A stretch of 64,000 bases of DNA from Amphibalanus amphitrite (GCF_019059575.1 NW_024881563.1:558001-622000), one strand, 5' to 3'. Counted from the stretch's first letter, positions 20,966 to 32,889 are shown. A program made the numbers and translations. Notes: generated by a model from the sequence alone, not told the origin.

Positions 20966-22682
20966 GGTGCTGTACAAAATAGAATATCCATCTCCTGTTG
21001 GACCCCAAAGGTGCGCTGTGCACTTGCAAAAAAATTGTCCGCGCCGGGCGGTTGGGATGCTTGGACACCCCATGTGGATTTACATAAATATCTCGAAAAC
21101 GGCGTTGTGTAGCGCCGCCGTTTTTTGGCACACCTTTTCATACATCTTTTTCACACATGCTGCGTAACTTTCAGACTTAGGTCACTCAAGGTTAGGTCAT
21201 CAGGTTACGTCCAAGTGACCTTACCTTAGGAAAAGTTATAGTGCCCGTCATAGCTACACAGACTGAGCAATCGGTTTAAAACGAGCAGCGATTGATAAGA
21301 GCAACAGCATATACGAAGCTCTACCTCGGAATTTCAATATCACTGACCTAGGGTTCTGTTGATTTCGCAATTTTTCTATTACAGTTAAGTCAATGGGAGA
21401 CAATTGAACTGCGCTTCTGTGCACGAAACTCATATAAACGTACTAAACAATGCACTCAAATAACGGGACAGGGGTGGCAGGGAAACGTAACGAACTTAAT
21501 CGGGAAATTGCACCTGTGACCTATCTTTATGTCCTAGGGTTATTTCCTAGGGTGAACCAAGGTCATCAAAGGTCAGTGACCTTGACCTACCCTTCACGTG
21601 ACCTTGACACCTACCATATTGCATGGGACCAACAACATTTCACATGTTCGAACGTACAACCACAAAAAGACTGGAAACGGCGGATAATGTGGGCTGACTT
21701 ACGCCGAATCACGATTTTGACCAAACACGGTCTCGTGAGATATCAGATACTGATTTACCGCTACTCAGTCAAGTTCGAACCATTTCTTGGCCGCAGTCAC
21801 CGGTCCAGGCCACCACATAGGTAATCGTATTACACCGCGACTGCTCAATGCTCAGCTCGTATTGTAAAAGCACTGCGGCACAGCATAGATGCAGGCGCTT
21901 GGCTACTGCCATCTATGGGTGAAAGATGAAGATAATGGTTATTGCGGTACAGTATCACTGCAGGCGGAAACAACGTGGACAACAAAGATGCCCGTATGCT
22001 GCGCTGGCCGGCGATTGAGGCGTAACTTTGCGTTGCTGGGTAGCAAAAAGTTTAGGGGCCCGAATTTGACAACATAAATGATTTGCCGTGCTGGTGGTCG
22101 GAGGTCGCAAAATCAACAGAACCCTAGGTCAGTGATATTGAAATTTCGAGGTAGAGGTAGGTACTCGACGTATATACTGTTGATCTTATCAATCGCTGCA
22201 CGTTTTGAATCGATTGTTTAGTCTGCGTAGTGCGTAGCTATGACGGGCATTATAATTTTTCCTAAGGTAAGGCCACTTGGACGTAACCTGGTGATCTAGC
22301 CTTGAGCAACCAAAGTCTGAAAGTTATGCAGCATTTGTGAAAAAGATGTATGAAAAGGTATACAAAAAAAAAAACGGGGGCGCTCCACAACGCCGTTTGC
22401 GAGATATTTACATAAATCAACTTAGGGTGTCAAAGCATCCCCACCGCCCGGCGCAGATAATTTTTTGCACGCGCAGAGCACACCTTTGGGGTCCACCAGG
22501 AGATGGATATGCTCAATAACTATGCTGGAATGCATTCTGGGTGGCCAGTGTAAATTTGGCACTTTGAGCTTGCCAGCGCTACCCGCCCTACCCGCATATG
22601 TGACACAGAGTGCAACATCAAAAGGTTTGCACGTGCACAGCACGTGCACCGTGTACCCCAGCACACCTATTTGTACAGCACC
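20966..22682. mobile_element. TTAA element B: foldback with ~420-bp arms
   Basis: The ends GGTGCTGTACAAA are inverted repeats; TTAA flanks at 20962-20965 and 22683-22686 are shared with neighbours A and C. The left arm (20966 to about 21385) and right arm (about 22110-22682) match for about 420 bp once a 149-bp MITE is removed from the right arm. The loop of about 720 bp (21386-22110) has no recognisable frame. The arms include 'aggtcatcaggttacgtcc' and other half-site motifs. Confidence 0.85.
22519..22667. mobile_element. 149-bp MITE inside B's right arm, TA sites
   Basis: It is absent from the matching position of B's left arm, so the insertion boundaries are clear. It starts actatgctgg, ends ccagcacacc, and has TA on both sides (22517-22518 and 22668-22669). 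It contains the E-box-like repeat gcacgtgcacagcacgtgca. Confidence 0.65.
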
Positions 22683-22686
22683 TTAA

Positions 22687-23890
22687 CCCGCGCCCTGGTG
22701 GGGTATGTTTATAACGCGACCTGGTGGGGGGGGGGCTATTTTTTGCCCCCCCCCCCTCGTATCTCCGAAACTACTGGACGGATCCGCAAAATTCAAACGG
22801 CGTTCGAAAGGCCTGTCAAATTTGTCGAGAGAAACCCAATTTCATTGACCTCGGGGTCACCGATGACGTCACAGGTCAGGTCAAAGATGACATGTTTCAC
22901 CGTTCACGGGTCATCTAGGGAATGCGCTATAACACCGAATAAAACGCATTTTGTCGAGAATCAGCGATAGGGCGTCAGTTGCCTAGTAGATATGTTGCTA
23001 TTAGAGATCACTGACAATACCAGGTCAGGTCACAGGTCAGGTCACCAAGGGTCACAGGTCAGGTCACATGAGCCCAACTTTGCTAAGGTTGTGTGATGTA
23101 TGTTTTATGGCCAATTTTTCATTTCCAACTCAATGGTGTTGGTTATAAGATTATCAGGTATGGCTTAGGTCACTTTCTGGTGAAGTTCAGGTCAAGGTCA
23201 TGTCAAGGTCAGGCCAAAAAAGGTCAAATTTTAAAGTTGATATTTTTGCATAAAATGGGTATTAATTCGATGCAGCTCGTCACGGGGAGTCTAATGGTGG
23301 TCTTTGTTTTGCGCTACGGGGGTCTAGAATTGCTAAAAATTGAGTTTGAAAATTTGACGTCATCAATTTTGAACAGTTTTTTCGCTGTAACTTCGCCAAA
23401 AAAGAGGTATCGATCTAAAATTTGGTATGTGGATGGAAGGCGGTAAGGACTATCACATATATTCCGGTTTTTGCGAAATTCAATTTTTTTTTGGATTTTT
23501 CGATGATTATATCCAAAAAAATATTTTTTTGCTTTTTGGGGGTCAAAATCCAAAAATTTAAAAAATCCGAGATAGCAGTTTTGTAGCCCTGTCAATTCTA
23601 CAGCTTTTATGTCATTATCATTTTTCTGTATTTGCAAAGCTATAGGCCTGACAGCTCTTCCCGCGAAACCCTTTTTGGGGTCGAAAACGGCAGAACATGA
23701 CGTCACTCTGACGTCATTTCCGGCCAACCTATCATAGCCTTTGGAAAATTTTTGGTCACAATGTGTAAAATTGATGTCCGGGGGGGGGTACTGAAAGTTT
23801 GGTGACGATCGGCGCAGCGGTTCTGGAGATATATCAAAAAGTCTAGAGGGGGGGGGGGGCAAAAAATAGCCCCCCCCACCAGGTCGCGGG
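22687..23890. mobile_element. TTAA element C (CCCGCG family, 1.2 kb)
   Basis: The left end CCCGCGCCCTGGTGGGG and right end (CCCGCGACCTGGTGGGG on the minus strand) are flanked by TTAA (22683-22686 and 23891-23894). A second copy of the terminal motif (cgcgacctggtgggg) and a poly-G/ctatttttt/poly-C hairpin lie just inside the left end, with a similar hairpin at the right end. The body (22850-23230) holds dense AGGTCA and TCAAGGTCA motifs. Members at 37710-38908, near 37631 and at 39370 share this design. No coding frame is supported. Confidence 0.85.
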
Positions 23891-24060
23891 TTAAAGCGCG
23901 TGTCCAGTAGTGTCAGTGTGCCAAATGTGGTGTGCCTAGGTCAAGGTTTTCCGGAATCGGAGGATGCCTCCTCAAAACATGTTTTTAGCCTCTAGCGCGT
24001 GCATTCCACAGTCCACACCCCGTGATGCCGAGCATACCATATGTTAGTGGTCGGACACTG

Positions 24061-24169
24061 CTCGGGGTTACATGAGTAGAGTTAATACGCATTACAAACG
24101 GACTACAATGGTGAGCGAATAGGAAAATCCGTTCCTGATACGCATTTACTTGCTCATGTAACCCCGGTA
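24061..24169. mobile_element. 109-bp MITE (GGGGTTACATGAG ends) in D's right arm
   Basis: It is absent from D's left arm. Inverted ends cggggttacatgag; ACTG flanks both sides (24057-24060 and 24170-24173). Same terminal family as the 1.4-kb element next to the sno exon at 48.4 kb. Confidence 0.75.
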
Positions 24170-24503
24170 ACTGAGACATGTGACCTGTGAGTTTGGCACC
24201 TGTGTCGCCCTTCGTTTGATTTGAAGCGTCGCTCAAAGGTTTTTGCCCTTTGTAAGTTTGTCGGCACGTGGCACGCGCCATGTGACACCGGGTGACCTGT
24301 GACATGCATCATCACCTGCCTCAAGGCATAACCCGTCGAACGGTACCACCAGTATCTCGATCCGATCATCCGTTTAGACGCAATTCTAATTCTATTGGCT
24401 CGATGACCTTCCAGAGCACGGTATTTTGGCAACGTAAGATGGCGCCTTGTCGGCTTCACCTGAATGGAGGTGGTTGCGGGTCCAGTTTATTTATACGTCC
24501 GTG

Positions 24504-25206
24504 TTGGCAAATATGGCGGATTGAAACAGACGCGCTAAAAATGTAAGCAGTACCATGGTTTAAAAATGTCATTATTTTTATTATTTTGTTTATGTTTTTT
24601 TTTTAAATTTTGGTTAAGTTATCATTTTTAAATTAAATATCTTTGTTTATTGTAATTAAATTAAATCTTTTAACGATTTTCTTTCAAAACATCAATCCAT
24701 TTATTGAATGGCCAGCTGATTGTGACGCCCAGAACCTGCAGAAAAGGCGTTTTCCTATCGCCATTTTCGAGTCAATTCGCCGAATTTAATCAAATCACGC
24801 TAATTCCTAGTGGAAAATGGAAGCCTTTTCTCTCCGATAAGTGGACGCGATACCGCAAGTACCGGCTTGTTATACCGTTTTTCACCTTTAGTAGCGGGGG
24901 CTGCATTTATGCCCATATATGATCATCAAAAGTCCATTTATTGACCAATCAATTTTTTGACTTTTGCCTCGTAGTTTCCCCAACTGAAATAGTTCGATCA
25001 ACGCCAAACCTAAAACCAAATATGAAAGTGTGAAGCAAAAAAATCATGACATTCATCATACTTTTGGGTTTTCTCACTAAATATTTCATACCTGTGGGCT
25101 GTGCTTATCAAATAGATAAGCATAGATGAAAAGTTTGACACAAAACAGTAAGCTTCAGAAATAAATTAACCTAACCTAAGCCTTCACCCTATGTAGCATT
25201 CTATCA
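24504..25206. other. no recognisable gene
   Basis: AT-rich DNA after the TTAA nest. Short frames only; no ends or repeats delimited. Confidence 0.45.
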
Positions 25207-25214
25207 CCATAATC

Positions 25215-25695
25215 CAGGGGCGGATCCAGAAAATCTCCAAGGGAGGGGCCATTAGAAACCAGGAGCCCCCCCCCCATAATCCCACCTGTTGGAGGCCCCA
25301 TCTTCCCACTTGTTGGGCCCCCCCCAAAAAAAACTGCGTCTATTGAGCTTATCTAGCTGTTCAGGCAACATCTCAACATCTGTGCAGGCTTGGAGGCCCT
25401 CTGTGCAGGTTAGGAGGCCCTGTAAAAGTGGTCATCTCTGTGAGTATAAGAGACCTCCAAGTTATGAAAAGCTTTACCAATCTTCTAACAAAGAAGTCTT
25501 CTCAGCTAGTCTTCTAAGAAATAACTAAGTGGGTAGGTTAAAAAAAACTCATCGGATTTCGGCCACTTTATTTTCAGCCACTTTATTTTCTTTTCAGCTT
25601 TTTAACTTTTTAACTTTTTATTTTATTTTTGAAAAAAATCGGCCAAGGGGGGGGCCATGGCCCCCATGGCCCCCCCCCCCTTGTATCCGCGCCTG
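25215..25695. mobile_element. hAT MITE with 8-bp duplication
   Basis: It starts CAGGGGCGGATCCAG and ends gtatccgcgcctg (CAGGCGCGGATAC inverted). A perfect 8-bp duplication CCATAATC lies at 25207-25214 and 25696-25703. CAGGGGCGGATC termini plus an 8-bp target site are diagnostic of a hAT subfamily common in animals. The interior carries poly-C/poly-G tracts and no transposase. Confidence 0.9.
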
Positions 25696-25703
25696 CCATA
25701 ATC

Positions 25704-26260
25704 TGACCATAATATTGCGTGTCAACGACCACGACCACAGAAAACACAATAAAAAATACATTTCTAAAGTGAAATATCACTCTGTTCGCAATTTTGTCAG
25801 GTGGCACAATACCACCAATCAGCACGAATATTTGGCTAAAATGACGACACTTTAAACCAACGTTGACGACCATAAAAACCAATCCTGTGCGATAATTAGT
25901 GCTAATAATCTTACTGACAGGCTCGCGAACAGAATGCAAACTAAGTCACATGTAAGCCAACATGACGCATCTGATACAAATGCAAGGTTTTGGCGGGACT
26001 GGTGTTATTATTTGTATTGGGCATTGGTACCAGTTCTACCATTGGGTTACTAGGCCCGCTAAATAGGTATATATTGTTTACATATATCATACACTGTGGT
26101 TTGTATGACATTGGTCGGTACCAAGGGCGGATCCAAGGGGGGCCAACTGTGGCATTGCCCCTCCCAAAAGGACCACGTGTCATTTGGCCTCTCCCAAAAG
26201 GTCTTGATTTGTATCATCAACATTACAATATGGCTTATCATGGCAGTGCATGGAAGAAAA
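25704..26260. other. no gene; fragment of a GGCGGATCC repeat
   Basis: 'caagggcggatccaagggggg' near 26128 looks like the left end of another hAT-family repeat. Its continuation appears to have been interrupted by the Penelope-like element. The rest is unrecognised. Confidence 0.45.
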
Positions 26261-26948
26261 TAAATCTGTTTACGTTTCTCAGTGCTTGTGCGAGGATCAT
26301 ATTAAAGCATTTTGATGAACGATTAATGACCTTACCCTCGTAGTTTGAAAAGTTAGATCAAAACACTTGTTTATTAATAATTTCGAGCACAGCTCTTCAT
26401 CAGAATACAACTAGCTAAAAATGTCACGATAAAAATCCAATCATTGACTGCATAACTCATTGCAAAATATTTCCCGCCAAACATTTTTTGCGCGCAAATT
26501 CTCGAGAAAATAGTACAATCAGGTTCAACCGTTTTCAAGATCTAACAGCATGTTTGACCTAAAAATTAAATAAAGTGTTACACATCCAACCAACAAAAAT
26601 ATATCACTTTATAATACCTCGACCAATAATTTGAGGCTATTGCTTACATGCATTGTTAAAAGCTTATTAAAAAAAACATTCGCAATCAACCTGCCTATCT
26701 CTACTGATATTAATATCACGATAGCCTAAGGTCAAATAGCCAACGCTAATATTCTTTTAACATTCATGTCACACCCCATGGTAAAACATCACAAAATCAC
26801 AATGCGAACAAAAACACACACACAAACACCTATTAGCTCATCAGTACGCGCATACATATTCATTATATATATCTTCATGAGTGTCACAAATGTGGCTCAT
26901 CACATGATCGGCCATGAGGTCACGTTCGAATTGAGGACAGTCTTTCGA

Positions 26949-29900
26949 TCTATATTATGATTTATAACATGTCTGTACGACGTGCGTGCATCCGTGTGTC
27001 ATGTCTTATGTGTCTTATTGCGCCTGAAAGGCGCCGCGTAGCGACGTGAAATTTGGCATGTCGAATTGGTGGGTTGATGTGACCTCTGTATTAAAATTTG
27101 GGACGGATTGGCCCAGGGGTGCGCCGTCAGCACGCGCTCGCGTGCGCCATAGGGTTAACACAGGAAACGGTCAAATCGAAGATCGGGCGAAAACCGGCCT
27201 GCGGCGCCCACTTCCCGGGCCCAAAACTCGGCGACAGATTGCCGTAGCGAGGTGGGGCTGCCACCACTGGATAGAGGAGAGATGGGCCTAGCGTATTGAT
27301 ATGGTTTCATAGTATAGCACGCGCCACGTGCAAGACAGCACCCCCGGTTGTCAAAAAATGACCGATTTCGTGCATTGTAACGGGAAATTCGATGCCGCTG
27401 GAAAACGGCTTGACGGAATGAAATCGGTGTGGTGCCATTTTACAGACAAATGGATGTGTAATCAGAGAATAGCAAACAAAAAGTGATGATCCGTACCATT
27501 TCCTTAATAATCTATATTATGATTTATAACATGTCTGTACGACGTGCGTGCATCCGTGTGTCATGTCTTATGTGTCTTATTGCGCCTGAAAGGCGCCGCG
27601 TAGCGACGTGAAATTTGGCATGTCGAATTGGTGGGTTGATGTGACCTCTGTATTAAAATTTGGGACGGATTGGCCCAGGGGTGCGCCGTCAGCACGCGCT
27701 CGCGTGCGCCATAGGGTTAACACAGGAAACGGTCAAATCGAAGATCGGGCGAAAACCGGCCTGCGGCGCCCACTTCCCGGGCCCAAAACTCGGCGACAGA
27801 TTGCCGTAGCGAGGTGGGGCTGCCACCACTGGATAGAGGAGGGATGGGCCTAGCGTATTGATATGGTTTCATAGTATAGCACGCGCCACGTGCAAGACAG
27901 CACCCCCGGTTGTCAAAAAATGACCGATTTCGTGCATTGTAACGGGAAATTCGATGCCGCTGGAAAACGGCTTGACGGAATGAAATCGGTGTGGTGCCAT
28001 TTTACAGACAAATGGATGTGTAATCAGAGAATAGCAAACAAAAAGTGATGATCCGTACCATTTCCTTAATAATGAAAAATTAATTTGAAAATTTATTTCG
28101 CGCGGAGCGCGGTGTCCTTTACAACATCAAAACGTATTGAAAACGCTGATCAATCGCTATGAAACCTACATATTCGGAAAAAGCATTCTTTTCTGACCAA
28201 TATCCACCCAAAATATTATCGAAAAGTAAATAAACTTTTGTGAAAATGACTCAAACATACGACCGTGTTTTGTTAACGTTACAGGTATTTTTCGACAAAA
28301 TCCGATCGATGGCTTATGGCCGGCAGGTCATACAACTTTTGACAATAGCTTTCAAAGCATGGGCTGCAATGCACCGCCCGCCCAGCGGAATCCCAAATAC
28401 TTGAAATAAGCGCTAACAAGTAAACAGTACATTTTTGCACTAGGAATAACTCAGCAGCTACTGGGCCGATTAAACTGAAACTTGGACTGTGGGTGGAGGG
28501 GGCACTCATCTGGCGATGCATGGTCATTTGTGACAGGTAGGGTGGATCGATTGCACGTGCGCACGTGAGGGGTCCATTTATACATCTCAAGAACGGCTGG
28601 GCCGATTTCGCTCAAATTTTGTACACTGATAGCGACAATTTAGAAAGGTGGCTGGCACAAGTCATCTGGAGTCTCAGTTTGCGCGTGCGCACGTGCAGTG
28701 GGCCAGTTTTATATCTCAAGAACGGCTGGGCCGATTGCGCTCAAATTTGATACGTCACTTTAATCGAGTATGAGAAGGGTAACTATGTGTAGGTTATTAG
28801 TAAGGTAGGGTATGGGTAGGTTAGGGTAGGGTAGGGTAGGATGGGTTTGAGTTCGATAAAGGCAAACCATGAGAAAGGCTCTAACAACCCGCAACCAGCA
28901 CCAGCATAACATGCCGTTCAAACAAATATCCAACTCCGACAAAATAAGACAAATAAAAATCATAAGTTCCCACATCCAAACTAATGCCCACTCAAACGCA
29001 TCTATCAAAACGCACAGTTATAGCGCAAAACATGCCATCTAGTGAAAAATTAATTTGAAAATTTATTTCGCGCGGAGCGCGGTGTCCTTTACAACATCAA
29101 AACGTATTGAAAACGCTGATCAATCGCTATGAAACCTACATATTCGGAAAAAGCATTCTTTTCTGACCAATATCCACCCAAAATATTATCGAAAAGTAAA
29201 TAAACTTTTGTGAAAATGACTCAAACATACGACAGTGTTTTGTTAACGTTACAGGTATTTTTCGACAAAATCCGATCGATGGCTTATGGCCGGCAGGTCA
29301 TACAACTTTTGACAATAGCTTTCAAAGCATGGGCTGCAATGCACCGCCCGCCCAGCGGAATCCCAAATACTTGAAATAAGCGCTAACAAGTAAACAGTAC
29401 ATTTTTGCACTAGGAATAACTCAGCAGCTACTGGGCCGATTAAACTGAAACTTGGACTGTGGGTGGAGGGGGCACTCATCTGGCGATGCATGGTCATTTG
29501 TGACAGGTAGGGTGGATCGATTGCACGTGCGCACGTGAGGGGTCCATTTATACATCTCAAGAACGGCTGGGCCGATTTCGCTCAAATTTTGTACACTGAT
29601 AGCGACAATTTAGAAAGGTGGCTGGCACAAGTCATCTGGAGTCTCAGTTTGCGCGTGCGCACGTGCAGTGGGCCAGTTTTATATCTCAAGAACGGCTGGG
29701 CCGATTGCGCTCAAATTTGATACGTCACTTTAATCGAGTATGAGAAGGGTAACTATGTGTAGGTTATTAGTAAGGTAGGGTATGGGTAGGTTAGGGTAGG
29801 GTAGGGTAGGATGGGTTTGAGTTCGATAAAGGCAAACCATGAGAAAGGCTCTAACAACCCGCAACCAGCACCAGCATAACATGCCGTTCAAACAAATATC

Positions 29901-30012
29901 CAACTCCGACAAAATAAGACAAATAAAAATCATAAGTTCCCACATCCAAACTAATGCCCACTCAAACGCATCTATCAAAACGCACAGTTATAGCGCAAAA
30001 CATGCCATCTAG
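26949..30012 (+). mobile_element. outer 1,532-bp non-autonomous Helitron, split by an identical copy
   Basis: It begins A|TCTATATTATG at 26949 and ends gccatCTAG|T at 30012: the 5' TC and 3' CTRR ends inserted between A and T that define Helitrons. Segments 26949-27510 (562 bp) and 29043-30012 (970 bp) total 1,532 bp, exactly the length of the inner copy. No target duplication is made; removing it restores a continuous Penelope-like coding strand. No Rep/helicase gene is present. The interior contains 'gcacgtgcgcacgtgca' modules and a 'ggttagggtagggtagg' stretch. Confidence 0.92.
27511..29042 (+). mobile_element. inner 1,532-bp Helitron, nested in its twin
   Basis: It starts TCTATATTATG after A (27510) and ends CTAG (29039-29042) before T (29043). 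The host A^T site lies inside the outer Helitron at 'ccttaataA^Tgaaaaatt', which is continuous in this inner copy at 28072-28073. By eye I find one substitution between the two 562-bp segments and one between the two 970-bp segments, so both insertions are recent. Without the ends analysis this looks like two separate tandem duplications (562x2 then 970x2). Confidence 0.92.
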
Positions 30013-31034
30013 TTCCTGATAAAGATCGACTCCGCAATCTTTCGATCTGGGTGATCTTTGGCCCTATACAGAATTCTAGCCTCGATGGGGGATGGAGTGA
30101 GGCCAATGCCAGGATGGCACTCTGTAAAGTGATCACCCATAGGCGTGTCCTCCTTTCTGTTGGCGATATCCCGGTAATGTTCATTGAACCTCAACCGTAT
30201 GGGTCTCTTGGTTTCCCCCACATACTCCGTCATGTCACCATTTTCCATACATGCCTTGCATTGTAGCGAGTACACAACATTTTTTACAGTACACTGTCCT
30301 CCGAAACCACTCTTACAGATGTTGCAGCGGTTTCTGCCTGGACAGAGCGGCTGTGTAAAAGCTGAGCGAACTAAACTTTTTCTGAGTTTGTTTTCATTCT
30401 TCCACGCAAGCCTGACGTTAAGTCCCGATCTCTTCACCACATACTTTACTTTGTGTAGCAAGTTCCCATCAATGTACGGCAAAGTCAAAAATCCATCAGA
30501 TCCCACTTTACTTTTGTTAACGTTCTTGTTTTTCTTAGCTCTGCTCAACCTCACCTCCCGGATCAGCCTTTTTAACAATTTGGGCGAGTACCCGTTCCCC
30601 AACAATAAAGAACGAATCTTTTCCACGCTGGTATCTTCCTTACTCTGGTTTGACAAATTGTTCAAGGCCCTGTGAAACATATTTCTGATCATGTTGTGCT
30701 TTGTGGCTTTGGGGTGTGCTGAATCTGCATGAAGAACAATCCCCGAGTTAGTCGGTTTCAGATACAATTCTGTCTCTAGTGTCGCCTCCCCTGTGCTGGT
30801 AGTAGCTATAGAGACCAAGGTGTCCAAGAAGGGGACCCCTCTTTCCTTGTCAGAATAATCCAAGGTAAACTGTATCTTTGGATGCAGACTATTTAGATAC
30901 CGGAGGAACTCCAGTAGTTCTTCCTTACCATGTGTCCAAATCCCAGCGTAGTCGTCAATGTACCGCACTAGGAAGTCTGGTTTGTGGGCTGCATTGGAAA
31001 GAGCTTGTTGTTCCAGTCTATCCAAGAAAATTAT
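30013..31034 (-). CDS. Penelope-like element: RT C-terminal part and GIY-YIG endonuclease
   Basis: The minus strand encodes the end of the Penelope RT, including RYIDDYAGIW (YIDD catalytic motif) and PFLDTLVSI. A linker with a Cys-rich stretch (CPGRNRCNIC) follows, then a GIY-YIG nuclease domain: VVYSLQCKACM and YVGETKRPIRLRFNEHYRDI. RT plus GIY-YIG is unique to Penelope-like elements. The nuclease is thought to nick the target that primes reverse transcription. The segment is bounded at 31034 by the 675-bp insertion and at 30013 by the Helitron; coding strand continues beyond both. Confidence 0.9.
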
Positions 31035-31709
31035 TACGGAGCGAGCGAAGCGAGCGTAGTCTTTCCTTAGATTAACGGAAATTTCTGAGTATGAGCGGCC
31101 GGCCGGCCGGCCGTGGTCACGCTTTTGCGAGGCTTATATCTCAGCAACCACTTGACCGATTTACATGCGGTAATTTTTGTAGGGTAGCTTCATTCCTTCT
31201 ACCAAGTATTGCACTATTCCCGATGCATGTGGGTGACCCCTTATGCACGTGCCACGTGCAAAACGAAGAGGTGTCACTTTTGTAATTGTTGCAATATCTC
31301 GGTAACTACTTGGCCGATTGCGCTGAAAGTTGGCATGTAGGTAGGCACCCACTAGGCACTGCATATCCATGTGCCAGAGTTGGGGTGCTGCTGCACGTGC
31401 GCACGTGCAGGGGTCGTTTCCAGATCTCGAGAACGGCTGGACCGATGGCGCTCAAATTTGGTACACAGTTAGGGACCGGTTAGTAGGGCGCCGTGCACAA
31501 GTCAGTTGGGACCCATTTTGCACGTGCGCACGTGCAGAGTGCCGCTTCCAGATCTCGAGAACGGCTGGGCCGATTGTGCTCAAATTTGGCACATCGCTAG
31601 AGACCGGTTAGTAGGGTGCCGTGCACAAGTCAGCTGGAGGTACCCCCTCGAAATTTCGCACGTGCAAGGCTCACCCTCTCGCTCGCTCCGTTAGTCGCCC
31701 CAAAAGACG
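31035..31709. mobile_element. 675-bp element inserted in the Penelope RT, 4-bp TTAT sites
   Basis: TTAT occurs at 31031-31034 and 31710-31713, and the coding strand is continuous when it is skipped. Inside the ends, 'acggagcgagcg' (31036) and 'cgctcgctccgt' (31680) form an inverted repeat. The body has three repeats of 'tcgagaacggctgg.ccgat' and 'gcacgtgcgcacgtgcag', the same modules found in the Helitron 970-bp part, so it is related in content though not in ends. Superfamily unknown. Confidence 0.75.
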
Positions 31710-32889
31710 TTATACTGGTTGCTAAGGGTGGAGCACACGGGTTCCCCATGGCAATGCCCTCTTTTTGACGAAAGAAATCTTCTCCAAACGAGAAAACATT
31801 ATTCTGGAGACACTGATCTAAGAGAGTGCAAATGTCACTGACACTAAGGCCAAACATCTCTATGTCCTGCTCGTGTGTTTCTAGCTTTTGTTTAGCTGCC
31901 TTTATTGCCTCCTCTACCGGGATACTCCCGTAGAGATTGACAACATCTATACTGAAGAAAATGTCCTCGGCTGAGAGCGGCTGAGCCCTGCAGTGGTCCC
32001 TGCTTCTAGCCAAAAAATCCCTGGTGTCCCAGATATGTGTTGGAATAAAGGCCAGCAATTGTTTCAGAATGTTCTCAAGCAAACAGGCCGTCTTCTCTGT
32101 GGGTCCCCCTGATCCTGACACTACCGGTCGTAAGGGCACCCCCGGCTTGTGATCCTTAGGTAACCCGTAAAATACTGGTGTTCTACTGTGCATGGGAGTT
32201 AGTTCCTCCATCAATTTGTCAGGTAACTTACCCTTAGCTACTGATTTGAAAGTCTGCTTCGTTTTAGCCTCTACCTGTGGTACTGGATTCTTCCCGAGTT
32301 TGTCGTACTTATCTGTGTCACCCAAAATGTCATTAGCTTTACTCTGATAAACCGCTCTGTCCATAATAACGAATCCTTTACATTTATCACTCGGTTTTAC
32401 GATGACATCGTCACTAGACGCTAACTCTTTGATAAACCCCTTTTCTTGTTCTGTTACGTTAGGAGCATCTGTTTTGTGGTTTTTGTACAAACGCACTAGG
32501 TCAAGCTTAAGCTTATGTAGATCCCTCTCTGCCTGTGGCTCAGAAGGAGGTGGGAATCTTTTAGCCGTATCAGGGAAAGTGAAATTCAGGTTCGGAATCG
32601 TACCTCGCCCGGCACGAGGGCCATCCCGGCGTGATCCGTCCCTGTCATCTGGCTGTTGTCCTGACGAGACGTCCTCCAGTCCTCCATCCGCGGGTGCGGC
32701 TGACGGGTCAGTGGCCAGCTGCTGCCGTACATGAGCCTCCTGTGGCTGATAGCTGCCGTCCTGTTGTTCAGTCCCGTTGGGCGCAACCACTCTCTCGGGG
32801 TGGCACGCTGCTGTAGAAGGTTGAGCTGTAGCCTCCTCTGGTGTTTGCTGCTGTTGTCCAGGGATCGGTGTTACTCCCTGATTGACCAA
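31710..32889 (-). CDS. Penelope-like element: N-terminal region and RT N-terminal part
   Basis: Read from 32889 downward, a Gln/Pro-rich leader is followed by a conserved Penelope RT: KPSDKCKGFVIMDRAVY, PVFYGLPKDHKPGVPLRPVV, FFSIDVVNLYGSIPVEEAI (first catalytic Asp) and EGIAMGNPCAPPLA just before the 675-bp insertion. The start at 32889 is tentative. Upstream sequence to 33010 would be 5' UTR with the inverted terminal repeat. Confidence 0.88.

Larger units (their letters stand above)
18696..24503. mobile_element. element D: long foldback, occupied at its TTAA centre
   Basis: The left arm (18696-19200, 505 bp) starts CACGGACGGACGTATAAATA. It is matched in inverted orientation by the right arm (23895-24503), which is 609 bp only because it contains a 109-bp MITE. 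The left flank is TTAA (18692-18695); the right flank is TTGG, possibly a mutated TTAA. The arms have no spacer of their own: they meet at 'gacacgcgctTTAAagcgcgtgtc', and exactly at that TTAA lies the A-B-C block (19205-23890). Without it D would be a palindrome of about 1 kb. No coding sequence. Confidence 0.85.

Noticed and set aside
27046-27853. Two identical 81-residue frames (MKFGMSNWWVDVTS...)
   Set aside because: Both lie in the 5' part of the nested Helitrons; identity follows from the recent insertion, not from coding constraint.
28801-28850. Internal telomeric repeat (TTAGG)n
   Set aside because: 'ggttagggtagggtagg' is irregular, short and part of the Helitron body in every copy.
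26950-30013. Two neighbouring simple tandem duplications (562 bp and 970 bp)
   Set aside because: The ends fit Helitron rules (A|TC...CTAG|T) and the segment lengths sum to the same 1,532 bp, so a nested insertion explains both with one event.
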